A stretch of DNA of 64,000 nt. It comes from Harmonia axyridis. Its lineage: Eukaryota > Arthropoda > Insecta > Coleoptera > Coccinellidae. Below the pieces are notes generated by a model. That model was not told the DNA's origin. It saw only the letters and a list, made by a program, of their open reading frames with translations, and did not search any database. Below are positions 62,301 through 64,000 of the stretch, one piece after another. Numbering within the stretch: position 1 is the stretch's first letter; every line of letters begins with the position of its first letter. A program made the translations under genes and the position numbers. Location: assembly GCF_914767665.1 (NCBI RefSeq), contig NC_059504.1, positions 5,644,501-5,708,500 of the forward strand, given 5' to 3'.

Positions 62301-62490
62301 CGGAATTTCAATAGAGCAAAGCCGACCACCAGCTATGAACAGCTTAATAGCGTGCAACAGCTACAAGAGCAAAGCATGGCCAACAAGAGATTTAGGCAGT
62401 CTAACATTAGGTCCTTACAGCCGCAGCTATGGAACAGTTGATGGAGAGAGGCGCGAAAATGCTACATCGTATTTGCAAGGTGTAGCTTAG
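50398..62490 (+). CDS. Gene H: major facilitator superfamily transporter, SLC18B1-like
   Basis: Eight exons: 50398-50505, 53470-53639, 53929-54076, 55821-56004, 56500-56806, 57515-57610, 59448-59762, 62283-62490. All have GT-AG introns and the model gives 511 aa in frame. TM1 lies near residues 8-27 (WLTLIVIGIADFCNAICVSL). The loop 2-3 MFS signature is GQHLNRIGAK (66-75). The TM5 antiporter-type motif is GLIVGPTVGG (152-161). The second half has GWLCDSKIHPK (loop 8-9) and FIGPSISGILYD (TM11). About 12 membrane segments are expected, with a hydrophilic C-terminal tail of about 100 residues. The SLC18B1 branch is known as a vesicular polyamine carrier in mammals; the substrate here is inferred only. 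Introns hold a fold-back element, a hAT MITE, two DD41D copies, a LINE fragment and a nested mariner, yet every exon is intact. The AATAAA at 62551 fits its 3' end. Confidence 0.9.
50920..51596. repeat. Fold-back element in gene H intron 1
   Basis: Left arm (50920-51125) starts TACAGGGTGATTCACCGGGA; right arm (51395-51596) ends TTCCTGGTGAATCATACGTA. Internal pairs include CCGGTTATACCGGAAACAGA with TCTGTTTCCGGTATAACTGG, and CACACCCAGTAT with ATACTGGGTGTG. The spacer of about 270 bp also carries a TACAGGGTG motif. Related sequence occurs at 62700-62958. Confidence 0.88.
51597..53469 (+). other. Gene H intron 1, remainder
   Basis: About 1.9 kb without a recognisable exon or repeat end. An in-frame upstream extension of exon 2 from 53377 is interrupted by a good acceptor (CTTTCCAG) at 53469 and was not used. 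Confidence 0.45.
54245..54438. mobile_element. hAT-type MITE, 194 bp, with 8-bp target duplication
   Basis: Ends CAGTGGCGTACCCAG and TTGGGTACGCCACTG form inverted repeats. The flanking octamer TCCTCTGA is present on both sides (54237-54244 and 54439-54446). A CAG..CTG terminus with a perfect 8-bp duplication is diagnostic of hAT. Non-coding; lies in gene H intron 3. Confidence 0.95.
54799..55744 (-). mobile_element. DD41D mariner-type element, copy 8
   Basis: A 946-bp copy with TA duplications (54797-54798, 55745-55746), in gene H intron 3, ending 76 bp before exon 4. The minus strand has FSDEQHFWLNGYVNKQN, FQQDGATCHTARATNDLL and SCDLTPLDYFL, then a stop. The HTH start and the shared frame-breaking junction (near 55534) are clear. 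Confidence 0.93.
56005..56499 (+). other. Gene H intron 4
   Basis: An intron of 495 bp with no repeat or exon recognised. Confidence 0.5.
56884..57494 (+). mobile_element. Non-LTR retrotransposon (LINE), 5'-truncated 3' end
   Basis: The plus strand reads GHRELKNEEINTLARES (tail of an RNase H domain), PFIGPEPFWGVDKYTYKEEF, LTGFLTGHFRLRKHLIRMGL and a zinc-knuckle-like region (ECRIYGEEEETPNHLVMEC), with one Cys of the usual C-x2-C changed to Tyr. The 3' tail ends TTAATTAAATCTAATCTAA. Truncation at the 5' side and the same strand as gene H are consistent with target-primed insertion into intron 5. Confidence 0.85.
58072..58260. repeat. TACAGGGTG-type repeat in gene H intron 6
   Basis: TACAGGGTGTCTCAAATTCG at 58072, then AACAGGGTGCTTTTCG and ATAGGGTGTCCTATTT downstream: three copies of the terminal motif in the same direction. 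No inverted partner was found. Confidence 0.45.
58424..59362 (-). mobile_element. DD41D mariner-type element, copy 9
   Basis: A 939-bp copy with TA duplications (58422-58423, 59363-59364), in gene H intron 6, ending 85 bp before exon 7. The minus strand contains FRDEAHFWLNGYVNKQN, where the Ser before the first Asp is Arg, and FQQDDATYHTARATIDLL and SCDLTPLDYFL, with stops between. The HTH start with the shared deletion is present (near 59156). Confidence 0.93.
60065..61921 (+). mobile_element. DD34D mariner interrupted by a fold-back element
   Basis: The left end TTAGGTGTACAACTTTTATT and the right end AGCAAAGTTGTACGCCTA are inverted repeats. The plus strand encodes MKKSADEAHRMLSNTYDEAA, TCRKWFQRFKNGDFDVEDQ, TISKRLKIMGMIQ and IVTGDEKWVHYEIPKRR (first Asp). 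A deletion after ALNDKRR removes the second-Asp motif (HDNARPH in its relative). A VASSDYDLF remnant carries the third Asp. It has several frameshifts and lies in gene H intron 7. A 676-bp fold-back element has inserted into its 5' leader. Confidence 0.92.
60129..60804. repeat. Fold-back element nested in the mariner
   Basis: TACAGGGTGGCCATTTGAAA and TTTCAAATGGCCACCCTGTA form perfect termini, with TA at both flanks. Arms of about 275 bp pair throughout (for example ATCTTCCCTATTCAAAATTT with AATTTTTGAATAGGGAAGAT) around a spacer of about 120 bp. Removing it restores the mariner leader seen at 14674, so it inserted after the mariner. Confidence 0.93.
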
Positions 62491-62550
62491 GAAAATGAAC
62501 AAACCCAACTCTACTCCAAAATCCTCGCATAGATTGAGAAATGAAAAGGA

Positions 62551-62556
62551 AATAAA
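62551..62556 (+). promoter_or_regulatory. Polyadenylation signal AATAAA of gene H
   Basis: AATAAA 61 bp after the gene H stop codon, followed by T-rich sequence. Confidence 0.65.
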
Positions 62557-62699
62557 AGAGAATTTTTTTCTACTTCAAATATTTCTGCAGTTCTTTTAAA
62601 GTGTTCTAACTGTATTTGTCGAGAAACGATTTGATATATCGATCGGATTTTAATAGTAACAAACTGAATAAATCTAGAAGTATATTCATCTTGTTTCAT

Positions 62700-62958
62700 T
62701 TGAGTGGAAAGTAAATGATGATTCAACCAAGGTATGGCATATTGCCAAAATTGTCGTCAAAAAAGCTAATGATGAAATAATATACAGGCATACAGGGTGT
62801 GCCATTTGAAATAACAAAATATCTACTACTTTCTGACATAAGCGGCAACACCGCAGCACTGAAAATATTTCAGATCGATAGAGCAAATTTTCAATGAATT
62901 CTTGCTTTCCGTTCTCCGTAAACGTCTAACGTACCATCGAAGGTGATACACCCTGTAT
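62700..62958. repeat. TACAGGGTG element related to the fold-back at 50920
   Basis: TACAGGGTGTGCCATTTGAA at 62791 and CACCCTGTATAC at about 62950 form the ends of a short element. The flank AAGGTATGGCATATTGCCAA matches, in reverse, the spacer side of the 50920 element. The two are members of one family. Confidence 0.7.
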
Positions 62959-64000
62959 ACTTTTACCTTATCAACGCTAATAATAAATGTGCCTACTCTG
63001 AATCCAATGATCCAATGAATAAGGTTCTATCATCTAACAAAAAATATTTTTCTTTTTAAAAACATTACGAATATAATATATCCCTAAAAAATTCAAAAAG
63101 CTTCAGCTGCAAAATATCGAAATAACTACTCACAGTATTCACAAACGAACACTGATTTCGATCAAGCAATTTGAAAATTTCTAAACGTTGTTGAAGCTTG
63201 TATATTTCCTTTATTAAATGGCATAACCTACTGAACACAAATGACATCAGAAATATAAAAAAAGGAAAATACAGTGTTGCCATCAAAACCATTTTGAATT
63301 AGAATTGTCTTTTCTATTGGAAAACGCTTTGATATCTTTATTTCGAGATTAAAAACCTCAAGATGATATTCATTATCGAAATTTGTTGAGATGACTTGAA
63401 ATAATCTTTTAGGAAGCGGAAAATGAGACATTGTGGAGAACTATAGAATGAGCGATATCACTTTTGCTCAATGAAAATGTTTCCGAGAAATCCATAGATG
63501 CCTATCCCAATTAATGATATATCGAGTTCAACGTAAGTCAGCTGTCGTTTATGTTTTTCAATTACAGCCATAAGGTTTATTACCATAACCATAATATCAG
63601 CATTTTTCGAAATTTGTCTAATTAGCGAATAAATTTCTCCATCCTTATTCTTCAAGATTTATGTGGAGTTCCGACAGAGAAATTAAGTCTACCAGCATTC
63701 ATTTTCTATAACAGAATAATATCTGAAGCAATCAACATTCGAATTTCCTAACAAAGTTACCTCTCTGAGGTGAATAATCTTCTATATCGTAACAATCTCA
63801 TTTCAATTTGAAATTCTCGGAAACTTTTGAAAAAAATCAATTCTTAATCATAGAAATCGAGTAATATATAAAAAAAATATTTCTATATTCTATTTCTATA
63901 ATAAGCAAGTAGAAATCCTTCAATTTTCAAATCTAACTCACAAACTTTTTTTTTTTTAATTATATGAAAATTTGCTGATGAGAATTCATTCACTCTTCGT
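62959..64000 (-). other. Downstream flank with a possible membrane-protein exon on the minus strand
   Basis: Mostly AT-rich. On the minus strand 63292-63140 reads MVLMATLYFPFFIFLMSFVF, then RLCHLIKEIYKLQQRLEIF and FVNT, followed by a donor-like GTGAGT. A second hydrophobic stretch is encoded at 63655-63458 (MVINLMAVIEK, LIGIGIYGFLGNIF). Multi-exon membrane proteins such as insect chemoreceptors can look like this, but no family signature is present and the link is only a guess. Confidence 0.2.

Noticed and set aside
1..64000. CRISPR arrays, tRNA or rRNA genes, bacterial operons
   Set aside because: The repeats present are tandem, palindromic or transposon-derived. I saw no cloverleaf, ribosomal RNA or prokaryotic gene arrangement.

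Overview
This is an AT-rich eukaryotic window with spliced genes, GT-AG introns, TATA boxes with arthropod-type initiators, and many DNA transposons. The gene content (a tandem cluster of takeout-like/juvenile-hormone-binding-protein genes) and the mariner-type elements point to an insect. A beetle is my best guess, but that is inference from gene and transposon style only; no organism marker is present.

Genes. Seven JHBP-domain (takeout-like) genes fill roughly the first 48 kb: A (+, 1-456, last exons only), B (+, 5987-11735), C (-, 13941-17747), D (-, 21923-24046), E (+, 25698-30095), F (+, 32553-37549) and G (+, 41205-48353). I rebuilt each by joining exons at splice sites. All six complete models keep frame from ATG to stop (244-271 aa) and share a secretion signal, an N-terminal Cys-x9-Cys pair and conserved intron phases (1,2,1,1). 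C and D have lost introns 2 and 4. F has lost intron 3 and carries an extra intron splitting exon 2, with the summed exon lengths unchanged. The eighth gene, H (+, 50398-62490), is an eight-exon major facilitator transporter of the SLC18B1-like type (511 aa). The JHBP proteins are probably secreted carriers of small hydrophobic ligands; the transporter is an unrelated neighbour as far as the sequence shows.

Mobile DNA. Introns and intergenic spaces are packed with elements, while exons are untouched. The dominant family is a Tc1/mariner-type element whose transposase has 41 residues between the second and third catalytic Asp (DD41D, rosa-like). Nine copies lie here, and eight share the same frame-breaking internal deletion, so they look like a non-autonomous derivative that spread using transposase supplied in trans. 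There are also DD34D mariners of at least three lineages, hAT remnants and a hAT MITE with a perfect 8-bp target duplication, a 3' LINE fragment, and several long fold-back (palindromic) elements, most with TACAGGGTG-like ends. Tandem arrays have periods of about 490 bp, 144 bp and 26 bp.

Most unusual items: the shared-deletion DD41D family, a chimeric copy at 30.75-31.86 kb, concentric inverted repeats at 20.7-21.6 kb, the 490-bp tandem array at 38.3-40.4 kb next to a TATA-driven orphan signal-peptide exon, and the exon fusions and splits within the JHBP cluster. All coordinates come from reading the sequence by eye; boundaries of decayed repeats are approximate.
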